From: Anseranas semipalmata
Taxonomy: Eukaryota > Chordata > Aves > Anseriformes > Anseranatidae
NCBI GenBank assembly: GCA_013399115.1
Contig: VXAA01000162.1
Location: 218,921-282,920, forward strand
Length of the DNA stretch: 64,000 nt
Direction of reading: 5' to 3'
The position numbers were made by a program, and so were the translations under genes. The notes beneath the pieces were generated by a model, which saw only the letters and a program-made list of their open reading frames with translations, was not told where the DNA came from and did no database searches. Of the stretch, positions 23,461-35,573 are shown piece by piece. The stretch's first letter is position 1, and every line of letters starts with the position of its first letter.

Positions 23461-25061
23461 TTAAGTTAAATTCTTCATCCCTGCCCGGCAGGCAAAGGGG
23501 AAGGACAGCTGCTGGGGGTGAGGACAGCACATGGCCGATACCAAAATCAGCCTCGGTCGGCTGTTTGCAGCCTTTCAGTCATTTCTCTTTCACATTCCTC
23601 TTTCCCACATGTAGTGGCTTCCAAGAGGCCAATTTATAGTTTCAGCAAAATCTTTCTGAGCCCAAGTCCTATGCGTGTTTTGTTTTAAATATTCAAAGAA
23701 AGAGCAAGACAAAGCTGCCAGAGAAGCAGAGGCTGCAACAGAGGCTGAACTTCTCTATCTGAAAGCGCTCGCTGCCAGCATCCCCATGTCCATCCCTGGG
23801 CATGCGTGCCGAGCAGACAGCGGCGGGCGTCCCGGCGGGCTGCGGCACCTGCCCGTGCCCCAGCACTGCTCTGCCCCACACCGGGGGCCCTGCTGGTATT
23901 GCCAGCAACACTGTTTTGGCATCTCCTGGCATTTCCAACTTTTATTAAAATAAGCCCAAATGGAAATTGCATTCTGCCTCCTCTGGGGTTTCCATGGAGC
24001 AGATCTAATTATCTTTCTTTAATAGCACTAATTGGTGGACTTACAGAGCCAGCCGCTCGCCTGCACCTCCGTGCTCCCTTTATCCCTTGCGCTGCCCCGG
24101 CCCCTCATGCTGGCTGGGATTTAAGCATGGGCTGATGGCTTGTGAAACCACTTTGACTTCTTGCCCTCAATTCGCTCGTGCTACCTGAGCTCCCCAACCT
24201 GTTGACAGAGGAGCTTTCCTTTGTCTTTGCAAATTGACACAGCTGCACACTCGGCAAATAGACTCAGATGTTGAGCTTTGGGCTGAATGGATCCTACAGA
24301 TTAGTGCGGGGCAGAATCGGCTTTAAAACAGCTAAGCTGGAGCCAGCAGCAGGAGAATGGAGTGAAGCTCTTTATCAGGATTCACTGCCATAGAAAGGGG
24401 CTCCTCGCTCTCGCGGAGATATTTACTTCCCTTCGGGGACGGCATTCCTGGAGCCGATAGCTCATCGTGACCCTGTACCGGAGTTAATTAGCCTACTGTA
24501 TAATGGGTAGATTCGCCCAGAGATTACACGAGGTGATCTCTCACCACACACGCTGTTTGCTGAGCGCTTTGGGGCTCTCGGTGAGCACAAAAGCACGAAT
24601 GCAAGCAGCAGAGAATCTGGCAGGGGGTGGGGGCTGACGGGCCCGGGGCAGGGGCTGAGCCATCCCGTGCCCATCCTCGCGTGCACCGGGGTGCACGAGG
24701 CTCTCTTTGCAAGCAGCTCGGGAAGTCGGCTACAGAGGGAATTTGGCAAACCTGGAGCAACGGGGCAGAAAAGACAGGTGATGGTCACCGGTGTCTACTG
24801 CAAACTGATGGCTCTGCCCATCTCACCCAGGGTTTCTCCATACACGGCACGAAGACCAGGCACCCAGCCAGGCACCCTGTGTCCTTTAGGGTTACTTTTG
24901 GCATACCCCGGAGCAGACCCCAGACCTTTTCACAGTCCCCAGAAGACCAAGCTCTGCCTTGAGTTAAAGCCAGGCTGGGCGTGCAAGGGGGGGAAGCATC
25001 CCTGCCAGGCTGGGGGGGCCATCTGCCTGCCCTGCCCTGCCCCGCAGCACCGGGACAGGAT
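23461..25061. other. Unique DNA, alternating GC- and AT-rich, no supported gene
   Basis: GC-rich stretches (23.8-23.9, 24.6-24.7, 24.98-25.05 kb) alternate with short AT-rich words such as TAGCACTAATTGGTGG near 24.02 kb and GTTAATTAGCC near 24.48 kb. I see no exon or repeat family. Confidence 0.45.
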
Positions 25062-25318
25062 CGCAATAGAGGCAATTAATGCTGAACAACTTGTTAATGG
25101 TGTTATAGCAGGTTAAAGAAAATGCCCCATATAAAACTATGGGAGACCCTCTATAATTCTACATGGCTGTAAATATGCATTAACTTAATTACTATCAGCA
25201 ATTACAACTCAGTTTGGGAAGTTTAACTTAAAGTGGGTGCACACAAAAAGGGATTATTATTCCTAGAGAACGAGTGCAGAGATAAAAGGGATTTATTTCT
25301 CGCTAGCTAATGAGCAGC
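25062..25318. promoter_or_regulatory. AT-rich candidate conserved element
   Basis: A dense series of homeodomain-like words in about 255 bp: GGCAATTAATG, CTTGTTAATGG, ATGCATTAACTTAATTAC, CAGCAATTACAAC and GGGATTATTATTCC. It lies between two GC-rich flanks with sharp edges. Stops are present in every frame. This is one of the best enhancer-like blocks in the window, judged by composition and motif density only. Confidence 0.35.
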
Positions 25319-28300
25319 GGCAGAGGTGCAGGCAGCACCCCCCCGCTCTGCAGGGCTCATGGGGACCGCTCGTGAAGCAGACACAGGCCGGAGGAGTGCA
25401 CGGGGCAGGGCTGAGGGCAGGGAAGCATCTCTCCTTGGACTGGGACTCTCTCTCCTTTTCCTGCCTTGTTACAGATGTTTCTAACCCTTCTCCTTAAAGA
25501 TAAAAGCCTGATTTGCTGCTAAATGTGCCCTGATTCCCTTCCCTGGTTTTGTGCCCTGTTGTAACTTTCTCTACTAAGTTCAGTAGTTGTTCTGTTTCTT
25601 CCTCCTATCATGACTTCTAGATATAAGCAAATGCTCATTTTTTTGGTGTTACACAAAATAGATTGAGAACTGCATGCCTCACTCCTTCAAATATTTTTTT
25701 CTGACTCTTTTGGTACTCACCAACATTTCAGCACACTGCTTGCAGTGTGAGCACCAGAAGGTGATAAATACTTCCCTGTTATCTGTCCCAGGAGCTCCTG
25801 GGTGTTTAGCCACAGCATCGTTGTTGGAGCCAAATCCTTCCAAGCTGTTGCTTTCACACCAGATACAGCCGTTTGCACTCTTTCTTCCTGGACATGTAAC
25901 TTCACATTTGGCTTATAAAAGGACCCAGTCAAATTGCTCACAATTATGCACAAAGATCCCCAAAACTTTTATGGCTGACAAAGACGCCTGAGTATGCTGT
26001 CCCGGTTCTGCAGGCTGCTGGGGCTCACGGGGGTGTTAGGAGCAGGGTGCAGGGGATGTGCCGAGCAGCTCCCAGGCGCATCCCCGGTGTCTGCCCTGCT
26101 GTCTGTGCCACACGTGGGCTCCAGCTCCAAGGCCCAGAGCTGGGTTTCGGGCTCCCCCAGGGTGGCATCGCGGGGTCTCCAGGGTACCCTGGGCTGAGCC
26201 TGAAGCTGCTCCTGCTCTTTGAAGATGCAAAGTGCCCTTACTAACGATCCCTAGCCTTTGAGGCTGGGGAACATAGCTGGAGACCGGGTGAGATAAAGCT
26301 CCTTTGTGGTTTCCAGTGCTTTTGTCATGCACTGAGGCTGCCAATACAATCGCAACATCCCTTATCAAGCGCTTAGCCCAGCCTGGTGCTGGGGGGTGGA
26401 AGGCAGATTGGGAAAGCACAGGGAGGTGGGGACATGGATAATGCACCCTTCAGCAGCCCTGAAAAATGGAAAAGCTGAAAACGGGAAGGCTTCAGGAACA
26501 GGGAAGGGCAAGGGGAGTCTGGATTTACCCTGACTTTCCAAACCCGGGCACTTTTGCTGCCTAACAGTGGGTGCTCCTGCTCTGGGCTGCCGCCCCAGGG
26601 CCCTCCTTGCCCACGTTGCCCCCTCACCGTGCTGGCAAGGGCCGGGTCCCAGCTGCACGCCTGGACACGAAGGTGCTCGGAGAACTGGGCCCCTTCCAGA
26701 GCCCCCCCGTGACCCTGTCTGAGCCTGCGCACCGGGCGGGAACGCAGCCAGCTCAGATCCTCCAGTGCAAGCAGGGGTGCTTTCTTGCTGCCTTGCAGAA
26801 CACATTTATCACTAGAGAATATGACTTTTTCACGTATCATCTGCTTTCGTTTCTTGATCTACATCTGAACGCTGAGCTCAAGCATGTGCAGCTCTGCTTT
26901 GCTATTCACTATCCCTGCAAATGGCAACCTCTCCTGCAGGCTCCTGCCGGCGTCTCCAGTAAGAAACCCGCCTGAGGAGGAGCCTGGGCTCTGGAATGAG
27001 ATTTGGAGCAGTAGCAGCGTTTGAGTGCAATGGTATTTCCTTCTGAGCGAAAAAAGGACCCTTCGACTTGTTTTCTCTCCCCCACGCCCCCCTCCTGGAC
27101 GAGATATTAGCCAAGACGCACAGATGGGATCGTTTACAGTTTCCTTTGGAGCTGCCTTGGCCCTTTCAGGTTTTGTTTATTCGAGCTGGGCTGTCAAACA
27201 GGCCGGGCGGGAGGGGACGGAGGGGACATCTCCCCGCATCCCCGGCCTGGACCAGGGCTGCTCAGGTTCCCGGTCTGACAGGGGGTGATTGATGAGAAGG
27301 GTGCTGGCTGCAGACCCGGCAGGGCTGGGGACCGGTGGCTCTGCGCTTTGCTGGGCCTTACGTCCCCATCGTCAGAGCGATGGGGGAATGGCACGCAGGG
27401 CGATCACAAGCTAGCAGAGGGAAAATCCCCATGGGATGGAGCGCGCTTCGGGTCTGCAGTGGAACGTCTGGAGGGGCGCTTGGATTTTTTGTTTTGCTTT
27501 GCTTGTGAAAACACACGCACACGGTCACGAGCTGAGGTCAGAATGCACTTACAAAAAGCAGGGTCTAGAGATGATGGAGAGACCTGCAGCAGAAAACCAG
27601 CTGGAAAGCTGCCGAAAGAGTCGGGGAGCACAACCCGGGAGGATATCATTATACGTGCGCAGTTTTGGTAGCAATCCTGGCAATACACACCGGTGAGGAG
27701 CACAAAATCAGCTGGTGACCGTGCAGCCCAGATCCCGCCGATATCTGAAGCCTCTGTTGTTTGCAGCTCGGGTGCCAGCCAGGGGGCCCGGCAGGGAAGA
27801 GGCGAGGGGCAGCAGGGCTGCGCAGACAGGGATGCCTGTGCCCACGCTGGTACTGTGCTACTGCATCGGATACAGGGGCACCAGCTTCCCCTTTCCGAAC
27901 AAGGCCTGGCTGGCACCAGCTGGCACCGCTTTTCATTGCTGCCGCTGAGCAGAGCCGTCCCGGCGTTATGCTTGCTGAGCTGTTGGGTGTGTGACCTGGG
28001 CTGGGTCCCCAACAGCTTTGTTCAAAGCTGCAAGCACCTCAAAACCTCTAGACTGGAAATCTAACAAAAAACAGGAGACCTGAGCTAGAAGAAAGCTGCC
28101 AGGGGTGAAGCAAGGCCGTAAGCTAGATGCGCTGGAATAGCTGCTCCAGTTAGACCGGATGAGTGCGCAGGGCCGGGATGGGAAGGAGGGGATTCCCCTC
28201 CCTCCGCCTGTGCTGCTGCTTTCAGCCCAACCACAGCCCAGCAGTAAACGAGAGCTCCCACCCGGCAGCTGCCGGCTGCCCCGAGTCAGCGAGCCTGGCC

Positions 28301-30047
28301 ACGCAGCCCTGCAGGCACTGGCGGCGGGGGAAGCCTGGGCCGAAAAGCGCACGCTCTGCTTTGGGAATGCGCTGGGATGCAGCCCACCGCCGGGACGTGC
28401 AGGGCAGGCAGCGGGGCAGCCGCGGTGGCACTAAGGAGCTGTGGTTGGAGCCAAGCCGCTGGCTCCAGCTCCCCTGAGCGCTCTGTGAATGGCACAGGAG
28501 CCGAGGTGCTGTGGCTGGCCAGGCTGAGCCGGCAGCAGCTTGGGCATAGTCACTGCCTCGGTGGCAGTGGGACAGGGTAAATGTTTGAATACAGGGAGGA
28601 TGCTAAACGTCTGACAGTTCCCCGGTGTCTCACAGAGCTAACAAACAGAGGGGGATTTGAGGAGCTATTCGAAGGGCAGAGCGGATTTTTTATAAGGAAC
28701 TTCCTCTCCTGGGCAGATGGGACAAAAGGGGATAAAGCCAAGCAAAAACACACGGCCGCTTATTTCCCACCGACATTCAGGAGAGCTGAGCCATACACAC
28801 CTCCCACTGCGCGAGGGCTGCGCAGGCACACGAGGAGCCGCAGCTCCTGCCCCGGAGTCTCCAGCCTCAGAGGAGGAATTAAGAAAAAAAAAAAAAGAAA
28901 CCTGAACTCGGAGGAGCAGCAGCTCTGCAGCCCCTCCGCAGATCTCCATCTGGCAAAAGAAGTGCAGACAGGGGCATGTTCCCTCCACATCAGCTGCACA
29001 GCGAGAGCAGCTTAGATGAACTCTCCTGGCTGGTAATAAAATGATTTTACATATGTAGGAAGCAGGATGTGCAAAGCCCAGGAGTCTGATCTTGTTTCTG
29101 AGATCAAACAGAGTCTTATTGTACAGGGGTGTGGAGCTGATGTAACTGTCTAGTGTGCCGGACACAATCGCCGTGGTTACGCAGCTGGACCGGAATAAAG
29201 CAAGTCTGTATCTGAACTCATTAATTTTTACAACCAACTGAACTGCTCTGCCTTTTTCTTTGGGCTTTTTGGTGGCTGAGGACCGCGGCTCTGCAGCAGA
29301 GGGGTGCTGTCACCACGCAGCATGGCAGGATGCGGCCAGACCCCGCTCACCGGCTGCGCGGGTCCCTGCCCACGGCTGGCTGGGAGCCGGGGGATCGGCG
29401 ATGAAAACGTCGGCGTACGTGAGCGGAGCTGTTGCTGTCTCAGCTACAGGTTATGTCAACGTTTCCATTAGAAACCCCCGTTTTCCAGGCTTATAGCTTG
29501 GCTGTGAAACTGCCCTCCAGGCTGGGCTCTGGCAAGCGGCGAAAACCCGTGGTTTTCTGCTGAAATACTCAATCTGGCCGATTCTGCGCTTCTTTTTGAC
29601 ACAGCTTGCACGGTACACTTCACCCGCACGCACACTACGGGTGCTTGTCGGGTGCGTGGCGATGACTGGCAGCAGACCTAGGGCTGTGATGCAAGCCACA
29701 ACGTGAATTTGCTGAGGGTAAACTCTGCTGTAAAAGCTGCCCCTCTCTCCTAATGAGGTAATTGGTGCCATCACCCCATTAAGAAGGCACCCCCTGCAAA
29801 GAGCTCAATTAAGCACGCTACATAAAATGATTTACGTTCCCTCCCTTGGCCAGGACCCTGACCCAAACCTGGCTGAGCTCTGCAGAGCATCTCAGCAGCC
29901 ACCACGTCCCTGGCTACGTGCCCTGTGCCCTCCCTCTGCCACCCCTGCAGGTCCCCTGTGCCCACCACCCTCCTTCAGGGGAGGTGCCTGATGCCACCGG
30001 GTGGCTGTGGTGGCTCCACCTGCATGAAGTGTGGGCCTGGGAAGAAA
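25319..30047. other. Unique DNA, no supported gene
   Basis: Mostly GC-rich single-copy sequence with AT-rich intervals near 25.5-25.9 and 29.0-29.25 kb. Frames of 100-200 codons on both strands (for example minus strand 27404-28012) lack domains, splice context or consistent codon bias. A-rich run at 28884-28895. Confidence 0.45.
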
Positions 30048-30230
30048 GGTAAAGCATTAAAGAGTCATTTTCAGATTTTTACCCATAAGGAATTGAAACA
30101 GAATAATTCAGATTTATAGGTAACGTCGAAATATTGTTAATGACTAATTTAGCCTTGTGTTACTGCGTGATAGGTTCCCAAAGCTATAAATCAATATCAA
30201 GAAGGCAGGATTTTTTTCAAGGTGTTGAGA
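30048..30230. promoter_or_regulatory. AT-rich candidate regulatory block
   Basis: About 180 bp containing GAATAATTCAG, ATTGTTAATGACTAATTTAG and ATAAATCAATATC, between GC-rich flanks. No coding potential. Regulatory role is inferred from composition alone. Confidence 0.25.
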
Positions 30231-30514
30231 TCCACTGGCCACGAGCAGGTAGCGGACAAGCCAAATACGCCAACTCCTGTCTCCAGGCCGGGCGGTGAGG
30301 CTACCGAGGCACTCCAGCGCCGCACGTTCGCCCTGGTTAGCCCTCACCCACCCACCAGCACGCAGCCCTGCGCCAAGTGGGGGCCCCGGGCACGTCCCCG
30401 CCTGGCTGGGACCTGGCACCCCTGGGTCCCCAGTGGCAAAGTGTCCCCGCCGCCTCCTTCCGTCCCAGGCCATCGCACGGGCTCCAGCCAGCAGCCGCTC
30501 TCCCAACAACCGAT

Positions 30515-30525
30515 GGGGGGGGGGG
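30515..30525. repeat. Poly(G) run, 11 bases
   Basis: Uninterrupted G run; a G-tract of this length may be length-unstable and could carry an indel error in the assembly. Confidence 0.9.
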
Positions 30526-31386
30526 AACAGCCCACCCCAGCTCCTTGCTGGTTTTCTGCTGCCTTTCCAGCGTGCTGGAGTTACCATGGTTAGTTTTCCA
30601 CTGTTCCCCTTGACCCCTGCAGATTTCCCTTATGAGTTAGTGTCCTGGAATGCCTCTTTATTAGGTGTCTCGAGAAGTAAAGCTGACCTGATGCCAGTGC
30701 CCCCACACTGAGGACTTTATTAGTTTTTTAATTTTCTGTCTGGGTGCTCTCGCTGCCTCAAACTTTCCACAGCTGTGAGGATTTATTAATGAAGGAGGCT
30801 CGTTTGTGTCCTGCCTCCCCTTCCCCTGCTTCTTAATGAAACCAGAAAGTTTGGGGCGCTGGCACATGGAGGGACTCAAAGAAGGGACTTTGTGTCCCAT
30901 GTCCCCGCGAGGGCACGATGCTGCCCGCAGAAAGGGCCTTTGTGCTGGCGGCACCCTGTCCCCGCGGCCGTCACCGCCAGCCTCTGTGTGCCACGTGTGG
31001 CCGAACCCGCAAATGCCTCCCCTCTTCCCCATCCCTGCAGCATCGTTTCTGCTCCTCGTGCCAAAATACGCTTTTTTCTTTCTTTCTTGCCTCCTTTCTC
31101 CACAGACAGGCAGCTCCTTATCCAGGAGGAGCAGAGTCCTGCTCGTCCCCGCTGCTGCTGTGCAGGGGATGCTGCTGGACCCGGGTGGCACACGGATCCC
31201 CATCACTGCGGGGACAAGGGCAGGTACAGGGGGAAAAGCAGCATGGGTCAAATGCTTGTTTGTCCAGGCATTTAGCTGGGGCAAGGAGCAATTTTGACCC
31301 AATTAAACTCATCAGCTGCAGCTGGAACGAGTGGAGGAGGGCTGGGGTAGCTGAGCATCCTGCTGCAGGGGCACCTGACAAACACC

Positions 31387-31436
31387 GGGAAGGGGAGAGG
31401 AAGGGAGGAGGAGGAGGAAGAAGGGAGGAGAAGAGG
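31387..31436. repeat. Uninterrupted 50-base polypurine tract, (GGA)n-like
   Basis: Fifty consecutive purines built mainly from GGA and GAA units. Long homopurine-homopyrimidine tracts can adopt triplex (H-DNA) structure. The open frames across it are a consequence of the repeat. Confidence 0.9.
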
Positions 31437-31657
31437 TGAAACATGCTGGCCCTCCACCAGAACAACAGGAACAGCCGTGCAGAAGCTGGGAATTGGTGTT
31501 TTCACCTTGCCAGTTGCTGTATTTTTGTGGCTGACAGCAAATCTTCAACCAGACCTGGGTTCCCCAAAACGCACCAACACAGAAACGTGACAGCGGGAGG
31601 GCCACGTGGGGTGGCTGAGGGGCCCATTGCACCGCGCTGCAGGCTGGCAAGGGGTGC

Positions 31658-31694
31658 GAGGAGGAGGAAGAAGAGGAGGGGGAGGAGGAGGAGG
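31658..31694. repeat. Second polypurine tract, (GGA)n-like
   Basis: Thirty-seven consecutive purines, again GAG/GGA units, about 220 bp right of the first tract and on the same strand. Confidence 0.9.
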
Positions 31695-33225
31695 TGAAGG
31701 ACGTGGAGAGAGCAGATGTGCTGCATAGGCAGGAGAGGAGTATGAGCGAAGCTGAAGGAGCAGAGACCCTGCAATATAAACATGCCACAGGGATGCGGGG
31801 GGAGAGGGGACGGACTTTCAAGGCAAGAGGAAAGAGCACCAAATATTTATTTGTCTGTAAAATAAGTCTCCATGGCAATGAAGTGCCTCACAACAGATGT
31901 CCAAAACAAGCCCAGCCACGCAGCGCTCGGGCAGAGCTGTGCCGGGGGACGTGGAGGGACAGGGGGGGTCCCGCTGTGTCCCATGTTGGGACGATCGAGG
32001 GCGGGTGTGAGACACACAAACCCGCCTGGGGTTAGGCATGTAAGGGTTGGAAAAAGGCAGCGCTGCCCCCAAATGCTGGGCAGGGAAGGGCTGGGGGCAG
32101 GATGCGGTGCTGGCAGCTTGAACACCTATCTGGCTTCCAGGGGCTTACGATTACAAGTTGCCCTCCATGCAGGGGCAGGATTGGGCCCCGGCATGTGGAG
32201 GGGCCAACCCAACATCTCTATGGGAAGAGCCGGCAAAGCTGAGCGCCTCAGACACATGTCCCCACAAATAATCTGGCTCTAAACCTGCAGGGCCATAAAT
32301 CCCATTATTTTGCTGCCAGATGAACAATTTGTTCCTGTAACAAGGTGCTTTAACCTTGCTTCGCATTCATTGTTCTGCCCTCTTTGATTTTACTGTAAAT
32401 GACTGAATTTGCGTTTGATGCACCGCCAGCGCCCATCGATCGTGGCTCCGCGGGGACCGGTGGCGTGCCCCCGGCGCTGCTGGGAGGGGGCTGCGCTTCT
32501 GTGAGCCGAGCTGAAACCCAAATCCGTTCGGGGACTCCAGGCTCCTCTGAGGAACCAGCCGGCGCTTCCAGCTTGCGAGCGAAGCCCCAGCCAAGCGCGC
32601 TTCGTGTGGTTTGAGGTTTCATCCGGAGCGGCTGGGGAGTGTTTTGGTTCCCAGCACCTCCAGAGCGTGCTGGAGGTAAAAGGGGCAATAAAACCGCCCC
32701 CACAAAACCCACACATAACTGAATGTTTCCAAGCCCAGCAGCACTGGGGGGACTGATCCTTCTCCTCTTACTGCCATTGCCAAAATTCCTACTAACTCCG
32801 CTGGCATCCGGCTCCAGCTCCCATTTTCCGGCCTGTGGCGCTGCCCGGTTTCTGTTCCTCAGGGCCTGCGAGCTTCTGCCCGCCCCCTGTTAACGCAGCC
32901 TGCTGAGTTTTGGCCGTACCCCTGTCGGGAGGCTTTGTTCCCCGGAGCCCACCTGCCCTGGAAGCGCAGGGTGACGGTCGGGCTCGTGACCGGGAGGAAG
33001 CTGTGGCCCTGCCGCCAGCGAACAATCGGCGGAAACGGGCCCGGCGTCCCGGGGCTGGGGAGGGCGGCGTGCCGAGGGGCAGGGACCCGCCGCCTCCGCA
33101 GGGGACAGACCCGGCCCTGCCCCAGCTGCGTGCCAGCCCCCTGCCTCACCCGGCTCTGCCCCACGCGCGTGTGCCCCTTCAGCGGGAACGGGCTGCGGCT
33201 CCCAGTGTGGGAACGTGGGAACTGA
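31695..33225. other. GC-rich unique DNA, no supported gene
   Basis: No exon or repeat family recognised. CpG frequency rises from about 32.9 kb toward the minisatellite. Confidence 0.45.
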
Positions 33226-33514
33226 GGTGGTGCACGGTGCCCGCCGTGCGTGGCGTGGTGCCCAGTGTGCACAGCGTGGTGCACAGCGCTTGATGTGCAT
33301 GGCGTGGTGCGCTGTGTGTGGTGCACAGCACGTAGCGCGCAGCGCTCAGTGTGCACTGCGTGGTGCACGGTGCACAGCGCAGGGTGGTCGTGGTGCCTGG
33401 CGCGCAGTGCCTGGCGCGCATGGTGCGCGGTGCTGGGCGAGCGTGGCACGGTGCCCGCTGCGTGGCGTGCGGCGTGCGAGGCTGAGCGCACGCTGCGTGG
33501 TGCACAGTGCGCTG
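33226..33514. repeat. Degenerate GTGCAC-type minisatellite
   Basis: About 290 bp made of diverged units of roughly 12-14 bases around the words GTGCACAGCGTGG, GTGCACAGCGC and GCGTGGTGC; the hexamer GTGCAC recurs about eight times. The right half drifts to GCGCGCAGTGCC-like units. The repeat has few stops, so several frames on both strands are open through it. Alternating purine-pyrimidine runs such as GTGCGC and GCGCGC could favour Z-DNA. Confidence 0.85.
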
Positions 33515-34050
33515 ACCTCTCGCTGCCTCTGGCCCTGAGCGGGGGCCAGGAAGGGAAGTGCTGCCGGTCCCGCTGCTTTCATCGGAGATCTGGAGCGCAG
33601 GAGCCTGCCCAGATCCTAATCAGTGTGGGAAAGAAACGGCCGGGCCCGCTCTCGCCGCAGCCTGCTGGAGACGCCTTTTATTTTCATAAACTTTATCGCA
33701 GCCCGCAGCCCCTGATAAACCACCGTAAATAAGCGGAGGGGAGCGTGGCGGCTGGCCAGCAGCCGCTCGCAGACGCACGCGCTGGCGGCCGCTCCCGGGG
33801 GACGCGCGGTCGCACGCCAGCCGCCGAAGCCTCCTTTCATCCCCTGCCGCGGCGCGGGGATGCCGCATGGCCCCGGCACCCCGGCCCCTCGCCAAGCCGG
33901 GGGCCTGCTCCCTGCGCTGCCCCCCAGGGCCCCGGCGGTGCAGGATGCGGCCACATCCTCTCCGGGTGGCGAGAAGGGCTCGCATCCCGAGGGAGGGCAG
34001 AAACGGCGGCAGGTCTCTGTGCCCCCCCCAGGGCTGTGCCGCTGTTGCGT
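33515..34050. promoter_or_regulatory. CpG island
   Basis: About 500 bp of GC-rich DNA with frequent CpG, ending where composition turns AT-rich at about 34050. Embedded at about 33675-33730 is an AT-rich core (TTTTATTTTCATAAAC, then GATAAACCACCGTAAATAAG). It could be a promoter for a gene or long non-coding RNA, or a CpG-rich enhancer. No start codon or exon can be defended. Confidence 0.45.
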
Positions 34051-35573
34051 TTGAGGATTGCTGGGCTTTGCCACAAATTAATAGTTTGGGCTGCTTTCTG
34101 TTTTCGTTTTTTTGTTCAGTTTGCTAAAAAAGTTTGGGTTTTGTTTAAAAACGTTTACATTCTTCTGGGAGCATGGAAAAAACAGGATCTGGGGGGTTGT
34201 TTGCACGCTCGTTCCGCAGACTGACAAAGACAATTTTCCATTTCTGTTTGCAGTTTCTGTGGGTGAAAGCCATCCCTGCGCGCCGGTGGCTGCCCCGAGG
34301 CGCCTGGCTCCCCTGCACCGCTTCCCGCCCGGCATCCTCCTCCTGCCGCAGGCAGGGGCTGGGGGCACGCGCTTGCCTTTGTTTCATTTTGCACGGTGAC
34401 TCCTGGTAGCTGGTAACAGCGGTGTCCACCCAGGGGTGACTGTCACCTGGGTTTGACCAGGCAGCGGGCCGGGGGACATCTCCCCACCTCTGGCAGGGAC
34501 GCCCGGCCGCACACCATCTCCACTCTCCTCCAGCCCCTCGCCAGCACCTCCTCACGGCTTTTCATCCCGTTCCTCCAGCCTGCCACAATCCCTTTTCTGT
34601 CCGCAGCCCCACGCGGCATGCAAGCGCAATAAATGCGCTCTCTGTTCCACCGCGCTGGCCGCTCATGGGAGCGCTCAGCAGCGGCTTCCCCACACCACAG
34701 CGAGCCATTGAGAGCCGGGCCTCAGTGCTGTCACCCGCGGCTCCGCACCCAGCCCGGGGCCCCCTGCCCGCAGCCTCCTGCCTGCTGGCAGGGCACGGGC
34801 AGAGCCCCTGGGGCCACGCAGCCCCGCATGCCCCGCAGCCCCGCCGTACCCCGCTGCTGGAGGAAATTAAGTTGGCCTGACGTGTTCATTCTTGACAAAT
34901 CCATGTCAGATATTACTCATCCCTGTGCTTGCTTCCAGATGCTCCCAGAGCTGTGCTGGATTATTCACGCCAGCGTTTTTCTGGGGCTGGAAGCGCAGTG
35001 GCTGGTTGCAGCCCCGCCGCCTCCTTTTTCCCTCGGTAGGATGGGTGCTGCGTTCACTGCCTGCGGGGTACCCCTTCGTCTTCCGGGTGCTCTCACAGGT
35101 AGCCACCAACAGCTCCGAGATCCCAGCGGGGAGCTTGAAATGCCCTGGGATGGATCCGGCCCTACCAGTCCGAAAACACCTAGCACACCAGCGTGCTCTG
35201 TCCTGCCGGGCAGCAGCCACCTTATTTCTGTAATTTTAAACTTCTCATGCTCCTGGGGAGCAGAACTGCCCGTCCCAGCTGCAGACCCTCCTGGGCACTT
35301 CCTCCAGCCCCCTGCATGCCCCAGGCACAGCTCCTGTGCCGCGGGCTGGCTTCTGCTGCACCAAAACCTGCCCTTGTCCCCCAGCGAGCTCTGCTAACAG
35401 CTGCTCACCTGGCAGCCGTGTACAGCGATTTCTTAAGTATTTACATTTTTGTGTAGCATTTTATAGCAAAAAATGTTGAGGGGCTGTTTCTCCTACTTCC
35501 ACGCTACTTTTGCCTCTGATAGAGGCACGTTGTGGGGGGGATGAACCCTCCGACTATTACAAATGAGAACTAC
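34051..35573. other. Unique DNA, no supported gene
   Basis: 34.05-34.2 kb is T-rich; the rest is GC-rich. The 254-codon plus-strand frame at 34633-35397 has no domain, no codon signature and overlapping frames on both strands, so it is not called. Confidence 0.45.

Noticed and set aside
25914..25922. Second TATA-like word TATAAAAGG
   Set aside because: No donor, CpG or exon context nearby; such words are frequent by chance.
31312..31878. Ser-rich and Glu/Arg-rich ORFs across the polypurine tracts
   Set aside because: Products of GGA/GAA repeats, not proteins.
33179..33582. Several long ORFs across the GTGCAC repeat
   Set aside because: They exist because the repeat unit has few stops; repetitive Ala/His/Thr/Cys products are artefacts.
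34633..35397. 254-codon plus-strand ORF
   Set aside because: Stop-poor GC-rich DNA with overlapping frames on both strands and no recognisable protein features.
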